Assembly (NCBI GenBank): GCA_016785955.1
Contig: JAEUWH010000084.1
Location: 1 to 64,000 of the forward strand
Reading direction: 5' to 3'
DNA: 64,000 nucleotides
Source of the DNA: Pseudobdellovibrionaceae bacterium
GTDB taxonomy: Bacteria > Bdellovibrionota > Bdellovibrionia > Bdellovibrionales > Bdellovibrionaceae
Shown in pieces: positions 42,946 to 52,246 of this stretch; within the stretch, counting starts at the first letter, position 1, and each line of letters opens with the position of its first letter. Under the pieces are notes generated by a model. The model was not told where the DNA came from, searched no databases, and saw only the letters and a list, made by a program, of their open reading frames with translations. The position numbers were made by a program, and so were the translations under genes.

Positions 42946-44058
42946 ATGAAACAAAACATATACGGCACACTGGCCCTTTCTATGCTGATGGGCCTCAGCG
43001 GATGCATTAAAAAATCAGATCTTAAAGACCAGCCGGTGTCCGCGCCGGTCGTTGCAGAGATTCAAGACCAAAAAAACATGTCGACACCGACTCCCCTCCT
43101 GGAGCCCCTGCCGATGAAACTCTGCGTACGACCGGCGCACCGACTGGGGGTTAAACGCTGTGTACGCAATGGAAAATGGGTGCGCCTGTCCCTGGCGTCC
43201 AACGATGTGGACAACGACCGAACGGACGTATTCACAAATCCTCGCATTTCGCTAAAAAAAGAAAATTTCTATCTCGACACATTCCGCTTTGAAGACGGGA
43301 TCAATCATGTAAACAATTATCCTGACTACTATCACGCCCATGCCGCATATGGCGGCTTTGCCCACTTTGTTTTTGCGATGCCTAACCGAAACGACGTGCC
43401 GATTACGTACGGCTTTGCAGGACGGGATGAAGCGTATGACGGGCGCCAAAGAATCCTCGCAAATATGAATCCCAACATCAAGGAAAACGTCAAGATTCAA
43501 CACTGGAACGACGGCCGCACTTTTAAAAAACATGCCGCGATCTATTTCGAAGTCATCGGTGACTATGCCGAAACCAATTTCCGTTACGACTGCGAATGGA
43601 TGGAATCTGACCAAGGTTATGATTTCACACAAACTCACACGAAGACACAAATCGAAATCCCAAAAATTCCCGAAACATTCATCTGGAGAAAAATCGCTGA
43701 ATCATGCGAAAGCCTTCCGAATCGATCTCAAGATGGACGATTTCAATATATGGCATTTCGCGACCTCAGCGCTAACCCCATCACGAATGACCACAAATTT
43801 ACGTTGTCCAGCAGAAACAAGATCAAGATCTACAATATCGCAAGCCCGATGCCCCAAGAAACAGACGACCGAGTGAACAGCCTGAATCCGATGAATCAAC
43901 CAGGAATGACTACCGATGGCAGCACCCCGATTTTTACGAACGATCAAAAAGCAGAGATTTCACGCTGGGAATCTATTTTTGATGAGGACCTAAAAGATAT
44001 CTCGTTCCAACCCGAACACGCGCGCCCTTTTACCTCTCCCAATCAAAGTACCAACTGA
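42946..44058 (+). CDS. Lipoprotein of unknown function
   Basis: 370 residues from ATG 42946 after AAGGAGATTTC. Lipobox LSGC (Cys20) with Ile then Lys-Lys after it. The mature protein has a short Pro-rich lead, then KLCVRPAHRLGVKRCVRNGKW (paired Cys), a His/Tyr-rich segment (YPDYYHAHAAYGGFAHF), YAETNFRYDCEWMES, and a C-terminal tail. It is unusually rich in Asp, Asn and aromatic residues and probably beta-structured. No family or catalytic signature was recognised. It ends just before a terminator-like hairpin that separates it from the SNF2 gene. Confidence 0.6.
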   Translation: MKQNIYGTLALSMLMGLSGCIKKSDLKDQPVSAPVVAEIQDQKNMSTPTPLLEPLPMKLCVRPAHRLGVKRCVRNGKWVRLSLASNDVDNDRTDVFTNPRISLKKENFYLDTFRFEDGINHVNNYPDYYHAHAAYGGFAHFVFAMPNRNDVPITYGFAGRDEAYDGRQRILANMNPNIKENVKIQHWNDGRTFKKHAAIYFEVIGDYAETNFRYDCEWMESDQGYDFTQTHTKTQIEIPKIPETFIWRKIAESCESLPNRSQDGRFQYMAFRDLSANPITNDHKFTLSSRNKIKIYNIASPMPQETDDRVNSLNPMNQPGMTTDGSTPIFTNDQKAEISRWESIFDEDLKDISFQPEHARPFTSPNQSTN

Positions 44059-44074
44059 TTCCCTGAACCACTCA

Positions 44075-44096
44075 CGCTGAACACGGACGTTCAGCG
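44075..44096. terminator. Hairpin between convergent genes
   Basis: CGCTGAAC (44075-44082), loop ACGGAC, GTTCAGCG (44089-44096): a perfect 8-bp stem midway between the stops of the lipoprotein gene (44058) and the SNF2 helicase gene (44103). No T tract is present, so it may act as a weak bidirectional terminator. Confidence 0.45.
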
Positions 44097-44102
44097 ACCT
44101 AT

Positions 44103-47100
44103 CTAACTGAACAAGTCCGATAAATCGTCCAGAGACAGTTCTTTTAAAATATTCGCATCCGAACTGATGATGTTTTCGGCTAAGATTTTTTTGCGTTCTT
44201 GCAGTTTCAGGATTTTTTCTTCCACGGTGTTTTTGGCAATTAATTTATATGCGAACACGGATTTCGTTTGACCGATACGATAGCAACGATCAATGGCTTG
44301 CGACTCGGCAGCCGGGTTCCACCAAGGATCGATGATAAACACATAATCGGCCGAGGTCAGATTTAAACCTACGCCGCCGGCCTTTAGGCTCAGCAGAAAC
44401 AGACTGATTTGTTCGTTGGTTTGAAAGTTCTGAACGCGTTCGGCTCGATCTTTGGTTTGCCCGTCGAGGTACTCAAAATGAATACTTTTTTCACGCAATT
44501 GTTGCGATAAAATTTTCAGCAATGACGTAAAGCTCGAGAAAACAAGCGCCTTATGACCTTCATTGATAAGGGTTTGAATTTGATCAATCAACAAATCAAA
44601 CTTCGCCGATGGCTCGCCCAGTTTGGTTTTATCGACCAGGCCCATGTGGCAGGAAATCTGTCGTAACCGCAGCAGTGCGCCTAAGATCTCGATTTTGGTG
44701 TTTTTAATTCCGTTGTCTTTGATTTTGGAATTCAGTTTTTGCCAGTAGTAATTTTTGATTTCGTTGTACTTATTGCGTTCTTCATCGCTCAGTTCACAGT
44801 ACAGGACCTGCTCGGTTTTTTGCGGCAAGTCTTTCAGCACTTGCTCTTTCGTTCGTCGCAAAATAAACGGTGACAAGGCTTTTGAAAAGCGTCGCAAATC
44901 TTCGGCCTCGGTCAACTTTAACATTTTTTGCCCTAAAGAATCCGTGATCAAACCGGGGTTTACGACGGACAAGATGGATACTAAATCGCCTATGGAATTT
45001 TCGATCGGCGTTCCGGTCAATGCAAATCTTTTTTCAGATTTGATCAGTTTTGTACTTAGGGTCAGTTGAGACCGGGGGTTCTTGATATTTTGAGCTTCGT
45101 CCAGAATGAAAAAATAAAATGGAACTTCTTTTAGACCTTCGATATCGTTTCGCAGGGTATGGTAGGTCGTCAACACGACATCGTATTTTATAATTTCCTT
45201 CAGTTGTTCTTTGCGATCATTGCCAAAATAGGTCAGCACTTTGATTTTGGGAGTGAATTTTTCAAATTCATTACGCCAATTGAAAACTAAACTTTTGGGA
45301 GCCACTACAAGACTGGGCCCTTTACTTTTTTCTTTGACTTGAGAAAACGCCGAAAATACGGCCAGCATTTGGATCGTTTTACCAAGACCCATATCATCTG
45401 CTAAGATGCCACCCAACGTATTTTCACTGAGGATGTGCATCCACGAAACACCTTTTTTCTGGTAATCGCGCAACTCTCCTTTGAAACCGGCACCGATTTT
45501 TACAGGTTTCAGTTCGCTGAGGTCTTTGATCAAGGACTCCATCTTGGAGTCTGACGGCACAACAAAATCATTTTCAATATAGGACTTCAAGAACAACGAC
45601 TGGATGCGATTTAATTTGATTCCCGTTTCCGTGGCTTGACCGATCTCGAAATATGGTTTTAATTTCTTCATGATTTCTGACGGCATGAAGGCCGTGGTAC
45701 CGTCTTTCAACGTGATCAAATTGCTTTGATTTTTTAGCGCCTTCAAAATATCGGGCCATTCGACGGTGACATCGCCAATCTTCAGATCAATTTTCAAATC
45801 CAGCCAATCCATTTGATGGGACACACGGAAGTTTAAATCCTTGGCTCGGCGAATACGATTGCGATTTAAAAAGATCTGCCAATCTTTCTGACCGATGCGA
45901 TCAATCAGATCGGGCAGATGAGGATTAAAAAATTTAAACTCGGTCCGAAAACCTGATTTTTTGATTGGACTTAGCTCGATGAACTGATTCAGCAATTCAT
46001 TTTCTTGATCCAGGTGGCGTTTGATTTTCAGTTTTTTAGTCAAATCCAGGATGTACTCTTGATACGCGCCGTCGACTTCATAGGTGTCGTACATAAAGCG
46101 CATTTCTGCGATCTGAATGGTGCTTTCTTCGTTCATGTGCAGAACGACTTTGGCTTTAGGCTGCATATCCTTGTTTTCTTCGAACTTTAAATCGTCCGGA
46201 AGATGAATAGAGGGCGTGTTCGTGAAATTCAGCCAATAGGTATTCAAGAAATCAAACACTTCATTTTTCGCCACGACCATGGGACGCAACGACAGCGCCT
46301 CATACCACATGCCGTATTTTTTAGAATCAAAGTAGGCCATGAAATCTTCAAAGAAAATGTAGTTATCCAGATAACCAATCACTTCTTTCATTTCTTTGGT
46401 TTGATTTTTTTCATTCTTCAGAACGACCGACAGTTTATAGTCCTCTTTATCGAATTCATAAAGATGCAGATCCAACGACCAACTTTCGTTCATTAACGGA
46501 TAGGCTTGCATATCGTTGATATTGAAATCGACGTACAATCCCGTTTTGTTTTTCTTTAAACGGTACAACTGCCCCAGCTCAGAAATATTTTGCAGGGTCG
46601 ACTCGTTCTGTTCGGGGTTCACCAGAAATTCATTAAATGTCGTTGCTTGGGATTTAGAAAAGTAATTCTTTTCTACTCGTCCGATCAAGTTCCAAAGAAT
46701 TTCCTGTTCCAGGGTATTTTCAAACGAGTTGATTTTTTCCTGATTCAGATCCGCTTTTTTTATAAAACCAAAATCACCATTGTATTTGCGTTCTTGAATA
46801 CGAAAATGCAGAACGAATTGGCGGTAACTCAAACTGGCTGGAATATCCAAAACATAAAAGCCTTTTTTCAAAAAATCATTAGAAGCCGAGCGAAACTTGG
46901 AAACGACGTTTTTGCTGTCGTACATTTCGCGCGCACGATCAAGAGAGCGTTTCCAATAGGGATCATTTGAATTAGACTTTGGCTGACCTTCGGTTATCGA
47001 AATGTCTTTTCCAACTTCAACCTCATGCTGTTTTTTTTGTTGATAGAAATAAAAAACTTTAGAGGTGAACTCGTCAGTCTTCGTATTTTTCTCCACAGCC

Positions 47101-47351
47101 AAAACGCTGGCCCAGATATGGGGACAATTGAAGCCTTGTTTGAATTGATTGCAAGTGCATTGAAAAGCCAAGTTTTGCTTTTCAGGATCAAAATTCAGAT
47201 TCACATTATATTTATGAACACCATAGACTTCAGATTTGATGGCTTCATTACCGATCTCGAGCAATTTAAATTGTTTGCGAATATAAAAACTGTAGCCTTT
47301 AGATCGAACGGTCGGATCAAACTCTTTAGTCAAAAATTCTGAAATGTTCAT
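44103..47351 (-). CDS. SWIM-zinc-finger SNF2-family helicase
   Basis: 1082 residues from ATG 47349-47351; a TTG 36 nt upstream is possible. The N-terminus has a SWIM zinc finger (CTC at 65-67, CPH at 76-78). A long middle region has repeated beta segments. The ATPase lobes lie in the C-terminal half: Walker A DMGLGKT, Walker B DEAQN, TGTPIENS, then the helicase C-lobe with FSSFTSLL, LSLKAGGVGLNLTSADYVFIIDPWWNPAAE and the arginine finger region DRCYRIGQT. SWI2/SNF2 ATPases translocate on duplex DNA and displace proteins; bacterial members may act in transcription or repair. Solitary gene, role unknown. Confidence 0.88.
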   Translation of the reverse strand: MNISEFLTKEFDPTVRSKGYSFYIRKQFKLLEIGNEAIKSEVYGVHKYNVNLNFDPEKQNLAFQCTCNQFKQGFNCPHIWASVLAVEKNTKTDEFTSKVFYFYQQKKQHEVEVGKDISITEGQPKSNSNDPYWKRSLDRAREMYDSKNVVSKFRSASNDFLKKGFYVLDIPASLSYRQFVLHFRIQERKYNGDFGFIKKADLNQEKINSFENTLEQEILWNLIGRVEKNYFSKSQATTFNEFLVNPEQNESTLQNISELGQLYRLKKNKTGLYVDFNINDMQAYPLMNESWSLDLHLYEFDKEDYKLSVVLKNEKNQTKEMKEVIGYLDNYIFFEDFMAYFDSKKYGMWYEALSLRPMVVAKNEVFDFLNTYWLNFTNTPSIHLPDDLKFEENKDMQPKAKVVLHMNEESTIQIAEMRFMYDTYEVDGAYQEYILDLTKKLKIKRHLDQENELLNQFIELSPIKKSGFRTEFKFFNPHLPDLIDRIGQKDWQIFLNRNRIRRAKDLNFRVSHQMDWLDLKIDLKIGDVTVEWPDILKALKNQSNLITLKDGTTAFMPSEIMKKLKPYFEIGQATETGIKLNRIQSLFLKSYIENDFVVPSDSKMESLIKDLSELKPVKIGAGFKGELRDYQKKGVSWMHILSENTLGGILADDMGLGKTIQMLAVFSAFSQVKEKSKGPSLVVAPKSLVFNWRNEFEKFTPKIKVLTYFGNDRKEQLKEIIKYDVVLTTYHTLRNDIEGLKEVPFYFFILDEAQNIKNPRSQLTLSTKLIKSEKRFALTGTPIENSIGDLVSILSVVNPGLITDSLGQKMLKLTEAEDLRRFSKALSPFILRRTKEQVLKDLPQKTEQVLYCELSDEERNKYNEIKNYYWQKLNSKIKDNGIKNTKIEILGALLRLRQISCHMGLVDKTKLGEPSAKFDLLIDQIQTLINEGHKALVFSSFTSLLKILSQQLREKSIHFEYLDGQTKDRAERVQNFQTNEQISLFLLSLKAGGVGLNLTSADYVFIIDPWWNPAAESQAIDRCYRIGQTKSVFAYKLIAKNTVEEKILKLQERKKILAENIISSDANILKELSLDDLSDLFS

Positions 47352-47483
47352 TCTTATTGGTTTACGGAATTTCCGCCTGAAAATCAAAGGCTTAATCGAA
47401 ACAGAACCAAATCAAAGACATTCGTATGAACAAAAAAATTACGGTTGAATAAGGAAAATAAACGCGTATAATACCACGCCTCT

Positions 47484-48362
47484 TCATTTAAGACACCCCC
47501 CTGGATCCCGCACTTCAACTATGTATTTTTGCAGTTCCGACCAAGGGGCCGTGTCGATATCAAGACCATAGAAAGCAGAATTCATCCAAGCCAAAGCACT
47601 ATTCAGATTCAGATAGATGTTTTTACTGCCGCATGATTGAAGCCTAACTTGATACCACCAGTTTGAATTTTTAATGGTCATTTTGGACGCAAAGGTGACG
47701 ACGTCATGGCGTTTCAAATTATTTTGTAAAAAATAGTACACGAGTTTATCAGCGGACGTGCGATTTACATTTAGATAATCAACCGTAAACAATTCTAAAT
47801 TAATCACGTATTGTCGGCGACCGATCTGTTCTTTCAGTTTATACAAGTCTTTGCCATACATACGCTCGGCCTGAAGACGCTCTTCCGAGGTGATGGGTGA
47901 ATAAGAACGACGATAGTCCCAACCATACCCCCAACGAAATGTGTTGGGACCTCGAGCCGCTCCTCCAACCGAAACACCTTCATAATAAATTCGAGCAACA
48001 ACCGAGTTGGCTTTTTCAGCAATACACATCTGAAGCGCCCGATCAGACTGCTCTTTCTCTTGACTTGTGCCGCCAAGCCAATATGCCAAATCATGCAGAA
48101 CGCAACAGTCGACAAAATCATACCCCAAGATCTCATTAGGACTTTGGCTACAACCATCACTGGCAAACGGGCGTAACACCGGCTTATCAAGTTTTTCCGT
48201 TCCTGGCCCAACGAGGTAGCCAAAAAGTGGGTTGGTTTTATTAAACTGACCTTGAATTCGAAGTTGAAGTCCGTCCAAACTAGAAAAGCCAAACGCATAG
48301 TCCATTGGCCAAAGAATCAGGATTTCAATAAAAACAAAGATCCCAAACAACACTCTCTTCAC
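47484..48362 (-). CDS. Secreted phospholipase A2-like protein
   Basis: 292 residues with an N-terminal hydrophobic signal (FGIFVFIEILILWPMDYAFG). The core has FASDGCSQSPNEILGYDFVDCCVLHDLAYW, matching the phospholipase A2 active site D-x-C-C-x-x-H-D-x-x-Y (His90, Asp91), and further on EKEQSDRALQMC, where Asp107 would be the second catalytic Asp. The C-terminal 170 residues (RYSPIT..., LYKLKEQIGRRQYVI) are not recognised and may be a separate domain. The predicted reaction is hydrolysis of the sn-2 acyl ester of phospholipids, in the periplasm or outside. Calcium-loop residues could not be placed with certainty. The family call rests on the active-site pattern alone. Confidence 0.65.
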   Translation of the reverse strand: MKRVLFGIFVFIEILILWPMDYAFGFSSLDGLQLRIQGQFNKTNPLFGYLVGPGTEKLDKPVLRPFASDGCSQSPNEILGYDFVDCCVLHDLAYWLGGTSQEKEQSDRALQMCIAEKANSVVARIYYEGVSVGGAARGPNTFRWGYGWDYRRSYSPITSEERLQAERMYGKDLYKLKEQIGRRQYVINLELFTVDYLNVNRTSADKLVYYFLQNNLKRHDVVTFASKMTIKNSNWWYQVRLQSCGSKNIYLNLNSALAWMNSAFYGLDIDTAPWSELQKYIVEVRDPGGCLK

Positions 48363-48738
48363 AGGGACATACCTCCAAGAAAAAAAGATACAAATTCTGG
48401 GCCTTCGCTGATTAGAAGCCTATTCAGATATATTTGAAGTTACTGGTGTTTTTTAAAATCTAGGCCTATATTAAGAGCATGCCTGTGTAGCAAAACATAT
48501 GTCAGTGTCAAAAATTGCGGCCCTTTATTGTTTTTTTCAATATCATAGATTTTTTAACCAACTCTTGATCCCGAGCCGGCTCTTTAAAGATTTAAGTTGG
48601 ACTTTAAGTTGATTTAAAACCACTTAAAGTCTCACCAATCACATCCTATAGAAAAAAATCCAAGAACCACAGTTTATGCTTCTCCTAGGGCGTCGAAAGG
48701 AATAACAATAACCATCTCACCATCACGGGAGGGGTCAC
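48363..48738. promoter_or_regulatory. Intergenic region with inverted and direct repeats upstream of the HisKA mini-protein
   Basis: TTTAAGTTG occurs at 48591-48599 and 48603-48611, 12 bp apart. GACTTTAAGT (48600-48609) and ACTTAAAGTC (48622-48631) form a perfect 10-bp inverted repeat with a 12-nt spacer. The cluster ends about 110 bp before the start at 48739 and may be an operator or a leader-RNA hairpin. Nothing else is recognised in this 376-bp gap. Confidence 0.4.
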
Positions 48739-48951
48739 ATGGAACAGCCAGAAAGCACAAATCAAAAAGTTGCTTTTGCAATTCAAAAAAATAATCAACA
48801 CCTGGCTCATGACTTGCGATCTCCGATTTCAGCGTTGAATATAGTAGCTAGCCTATCTGCCGAGCAACTTCCCGAAGGCTCAAGAGAATTACTAAATATG
48901 GCTCTTACACGACTGCAAGAAATAGCTAATAAATTAGAATCAAAGAATTAA
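48739..48951 (+). CDS. Stand-alone HisKA (dimerisation/phospho-His) mini-protein
   Basis: 70 residues from ATG 48739 with a strong GGGAGGGG upstream. Almost the whole protein is a histidine-kinase H-box hairpin: HLAHDLRSPISALNIVA with the phospho-acceptor His24, then a second helix (ELLNMALTRLQEIANKL). No ATPase domain follows in any frame before the next gene at 49021. It could be a phosphotransfer or adaptor protein acting with other kinases, a decoy, or a decayed kinase; the intact start and strong ribosome site favour a real product. It sits directly upstream of the polysaccharide locus. Confidence 0.65.
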   Translation: MEQPESTNQKVAFAIQKNNQHLAHDLRSPISALNIVASLSAEQLPEGSRELLNMALTRLQEIANKLESKN

Positions 48952-49020
48952 GCAACCTGTCTCGGTGAAATCAATAGACTTTTAAAGGCTTTGGGCTAAT
49001 AATTCTTGGACGGGGGAATT

Positions 49021-50400
49021 ATGATTCCAGTAGTGATTTCAGGTGGAAGCGGCACACGTTTATGGCCCGTTTCTCGAGTTAAGCTGCCAAAGCAGTTCTG
49101 CGAATTATTTGATGAGTCTTTACAAACATTAAGCTTAAAGCGGGCAGAAAAATTAGGTCAACCAATCGTTTTAACAAACACTGACCTTAAGGCCTTGACC
49201 GAAAAAAATATCAAAACAGCAGAATCGAAAGCGGATGTCTTGTATGAGCCGATGGCCAAGAATACGGCTCCCGCCATTGCATTTTTATGCCGCTATTTGG
49301 AACTTAATGGGAAATCGGAAGAAGCCGTTGCCGTATTTCCGTCTGATCATATGATCGAAGATGAAACTGGGTTTCAATCAGTAATTGAAACCGCAATTAA
49401 AGAAGCTAATAAGGGTTATGTTGTTACTTTAGGAATCAAGCCCTCTTTTCCTTCGACTGGTTATGGATATATTAATACCCAGTCTAACACTTTGAATACA
49501 CCAGTAGATGTAATCTCTTTTAAAGAAAAACCAAATTTAGAAGCGGCTTCTAATTATTTAAAGGCAGGAACCTATTTTTGGAATGCAGGAATATTTATCT
49601 TTAAAGTTTCTACAATGATTCATCACTTCAAAGCAAAATGCCCCGAAGTATGGGCTGTGGCTTCGCAAATCACGAAAGAACAAATTGATTCTGGTGATTT
49701 AAAATCTATTTACGAAAAATTCCCAAACATCAGTATCGATTATGCTATTATGGAGAAATTAAAATCTTCAGATCTTCGTTGCATTCCTTGTGACATAGGC
49801 TGGAGCGACGTGGGTTCATGGGATGCCGTTGCGGGAATGTTTAACAATCGCAAAACCGATTTCGTAGCCGTCGATTTTATGTCTAGTAATAACTTTACCC
49901 AAGGCTTAAAGGACAAGGTCTACGCGTTTATTGGTATTCATAACTTGGTTGTGGTTGATACCGCAGATGCATTGTTGATTTCCCAAAAAGGACTCACTCA
50001 AAATGTAAAAGACGTGGTTGATCAACTTAAGAAACTGGATCACAAAGCCATCCGCGAGCATACTTTTGAAGATCGCCCATGGGGACGTTACGAAGTTTTA
50101 AAAGAATCGGAAAATTTTAAATCGAAAGTTATTCACGTCGAAGCTGGACAACAATTATCATATCAATCTCACAATCAGCGAGAGGAACATTGGGTAATCA
50201 CACAAGGCAGCGGCGAGGTCGTATTAAACGAAAAGGTTATTCCGGTAAAGCGTGGGACTTATATCAATATCCCTCTTAAAGCCAAACACCGTATTCGCAA
50301 TACAGGCTCTGTCACAATGGAGTTTATTGAAGTACAAATGGGTGATTATTTTGGCGAAGACGATATCATTCGATATCAAGATGACTACAAACGCATCTAA
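49021..50400 (+). CDS. Mannose-1-phosphate guanylyltransferase / mannose-6-phosphate isomerase
   Basis: 459 residues from ATG 49021 after GGGGGAATT. The N-terminal nucleotidyltransferase domain has SGGSGTRLWPVSR and LPKQF, then VFPSDHMI and FKEKPNLE. The C-terminal cupin (about 345-459) has RPWGRYEVL, HNQREEHW and RNTGSVTMEFIEVQ, as in bifunctional ManC/AlgA/XanB proteins. It makes GDP-mannose, and possibly mannose-6-phosphate, for the surface polysaccharide made by this locus. The isomerase activity is usual for the fused form but not proven here. A strong hairpin follows the stop. Confidence 0.92.
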   Translation: MIPVVISGGSGTRLWPVSRVKLPKQFCELFDESLQTLSLKRAEKLGQPIVLTNTDLKALTEKNIKTAESKADVLYEPMAKNTAPAIAFLCRYLELNGKSEEAVAVFPSDHMIEDETGFQSVIETAIKEANKGYVVTLGIKPSFPSTGYGYINTQSNTLNTPVDVISFKEKPNLEAASNYLKAGTYFWNAGIFIFKVSTMIHHFKAKCPEVWAVASQITKEQIDSGDLKSIYEKFPNISIDYAIMEKLKSSDLRCIPCDIGWSDVGSWDAVAGMFNNRKTDFVAVDFMSSNNFTQGLKDKVYAFIGIHNLVVVDTADALLISQKGLTQNVKDVVDQLKKLDHKAIREHTFEDRPWGRYEVLKESENFKSKVIHVEAGQQLSYQSHNQREEHWVITQGSGEVVLNEKVIPVKRGTYINIPLKAKHRIRNTGSVTMEFIEVQMGDYFGEDDIIRYQDDYKRI

Positions 50401-50407
50401 ATTACTT

Positions 50408-50440
50408 AGGACAATCGAAGAGACCTTTTTCGATTGTCCT
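50408..50440. terminator. Bidirectional terminator between convergent genes
   Basis: AGGACAATCGAA (50408-50419) and TTCGATTGTCCT (50429-50440) form a perfect 12-bp stem with a 9-nt loop. A T-rich run follows on the plus strand and an AAT-rich run on the other, between the stops at 50400 and 50457. Confidence 0.75.
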
Positions 50441-50456
50441 TTAAAAAAGTACAAAA

Positions 50457-52244
50457 TTAAATTTCTGCCTGCGCAAATGTTGGTTTCGCTACTCGACTAT
50501 AATTATCGTACTGATTAATTTTTTCATTCAGAATAAAGAAATTCCAAAGCTTTAAAGCATTAGAATGATCATTAGATTTAAAGAAATTGTTCTTCATTTG
50601 TTCGAAGTAGTTCCAATTCACAATTTCCTTCAATTGCTGATTAGGAGACTCGAAAGCAGTATTAACACGGTCGCCAAGCTTGGTTAGTAGTTCCGGAACT
50701 GGTACAGAAAAACCCATTTTAGGACGCTCTAATACACTTTTAGGAAGGTTAGGCTCTACAAGTTTCCTTAAAATATACTTAGTAATCAAAGAGTCGTTAA
50801 TTTTCATTTTCTCTGGGAGTCGGAACGAGAAATCTAACAAATCGTTATCCAAAAACGGAAAACGTCCTTCTAATGAATGATACATCAATGTTTTGTCTGC
50901 CTTCATCATCAAATTATCTGGCATCCAAGTAACCAAATCATAAATATTCATAGATAAAATCGGAGCTTCATAAAAATATTTTTTAAAGCGTAAATAATCT
51001 TTAGGAAGCATTTTTTGATTCATATAATGATTCACATCAGTAAAATAAAAACTATTCTCAATAAAAGCATTATAACGATCATCTACAGTTGTTGATGCAT
51101 CAAACTTTTTAAGGATATTTACATATTGATTATAACCACCAAAAAGTTCGTCTCCACCTTCGCCAGATAAAACTACCGTAACGTGTTTCTTTAACTCTTT
51201 CGCTAATATGAATAAAGGAAAACACGCGGGATCCGCGATTGGCTCATCGATACTTTCTAAAATCCCCTCATAGTTTGCAATCAGTTCATCAACAGAAGTC
51301 TCAAGTTCGTAGTGCTGAAGACCAAATTTTTTAGCTACGGCACGAGAAAACTCAAACTCATTTAATTCTTTAAACCCAATATTGAACGTCTTTAAATCCT
51401 GCCCAAATTTGTGAATGTAATAACTAATGGTACTTGAATCCAATCCGCCGCTAAGTAAAACACCGACTGGAACCTCGCCCATAAGTTGCGATTTGATGGC
51501 TTTCTCTAAAAGCACGTCTAATTCGCGAACGGCCTCGGCTTCACTCTCAAATTTTTTAAATGGACCGTGATTAGAAACATTCCAAAATGGCCATCGAGTA
51601 TAATTCGTACCTTTAAAGTGAAGATATGTTCCGGGATCCAATTTAGTAACATTTTTGTATATCGTATGAGGTGCTGGATTATACCTAAAATACAAGTTAT
51701 CCTGAATTCCCAATGGATTTAGCTCTAAATTTACCCCAGGGTACTGAGCGATTGTTTTAAGTTCAGAAGAAAAAATAAATCTTCCAACATCTTCGTAAAT
51801 GTAAAGTGGCTTAATTCCTAAACGGTCACGAGCAATAAAATATTCATTCTTTTTAATGTTCCAGATACAAAAACTAAACATTCCATTTAGGTCTTTGATT
51901 CCATCAACTCCGCTGGCAATAAAATGCTTTAAAACAACTTCTGTATCTGACTTCGTTTTAAAGGACCAACCCTTGGCAATAAGTCTTTCGCGAAGTTCAG
52001 AGTGATTATAGACTTCACCATTATAAACAATACCCCAATCACCCGTATCATCAAAAATAGGCTGCTGGCCTAAAGATCGGTCAACGATGGCTAAACGAAC
52101 ATTTCCAAATACAGCAAAATTATTAAACTTATAAAAGCCATTACCATCAGGGCCACGATGTTGAATCGACTTTTGAAGAAGTTCAATTTTTAAATCGGAT
52201 AATCCCTGATTTGATTTTTCAATCGCCCCGAAAATACCGCACAT
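50457..52244 (-). CDS. asnB: Asparagine synthase (glutamine-hydrolysing), AsnB type
   Basis: 595 residues. Met-Cys at the start exposes the catalytic Cys2 of the class II glutaminase domain (MCGIFGA, RHRGPD-like QHRGPDGNG, VYNGEVYNH). The synthetase domain has the PP-loop SGGLDSSTIS and LSGEGGDELFGGY. In polysaccharide loci such proteins often amidate uronic acids or other glycan carboxylates rather than free aspartate; the neighbouring ugd and epimerase genes fit that, but it is inference. It follows ugd on the same strand with only 2 nt between them. Confidence 0.88.
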   Translation of the reverse strand: MCGIFGAIEKSNQGLSDLKIELLQKSIQHRGPDGNGFYKFNNFAVFGNVRLAIVDRSLGQQPIFDDTGDWGIVYNGEVYNHSELRERLIAKGWSFKTKSDTEVVLKHFIASGVDGIKDLNGMFSFCIWNIKKNEYFIARDRLGIKPLYIYEDVGRFIFSSELKTIAQYPGVNLELNPLGIQDNLYFRYNPAPHTIYKNVTKLDPGTYLHFKGTNYTRWPFWNVSNHGPFKKFESEAEAVRELDVLLEKAIKSQLMGEVPVGVLLSGGLDSSTISYYIHKFGQDLKTFNIGFKELNEFEFSRAVAKKFGLQHYELETSVDELIANYEGILESIDEPIADPACFPLFILAKELKKHVTVVLSGEGGDELFGGYNQYVNILKKFDASTTVDDRYNAFIENSFYFTDVNHYMNQKMLPKDYLRFKKYFYEAPILSMNIYDLVTWMPDNLMMKADKTLMYHSLEGRFPFLDNDLLDFSFRLPEKMKINDSLITKYILRKLVEPNLPKSVLERPKMGFSVPVPELLTKLGDRVNTAFESPNQQLKEIVNWNYFEQMKNNFFKSNDHSNALKLWNFFILNEKINQYDNYSRVAKPTFAQAEI

Positions 52245-52246
52245 AT

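Noticed and set aside
43252-43650. Minus-strand 132-codon frame inside the lipoprotein gene at 42946
   Set aside because: Antisense shadow; the plus-strand gene has a lipobox and a strong Shine-Dalgarno.
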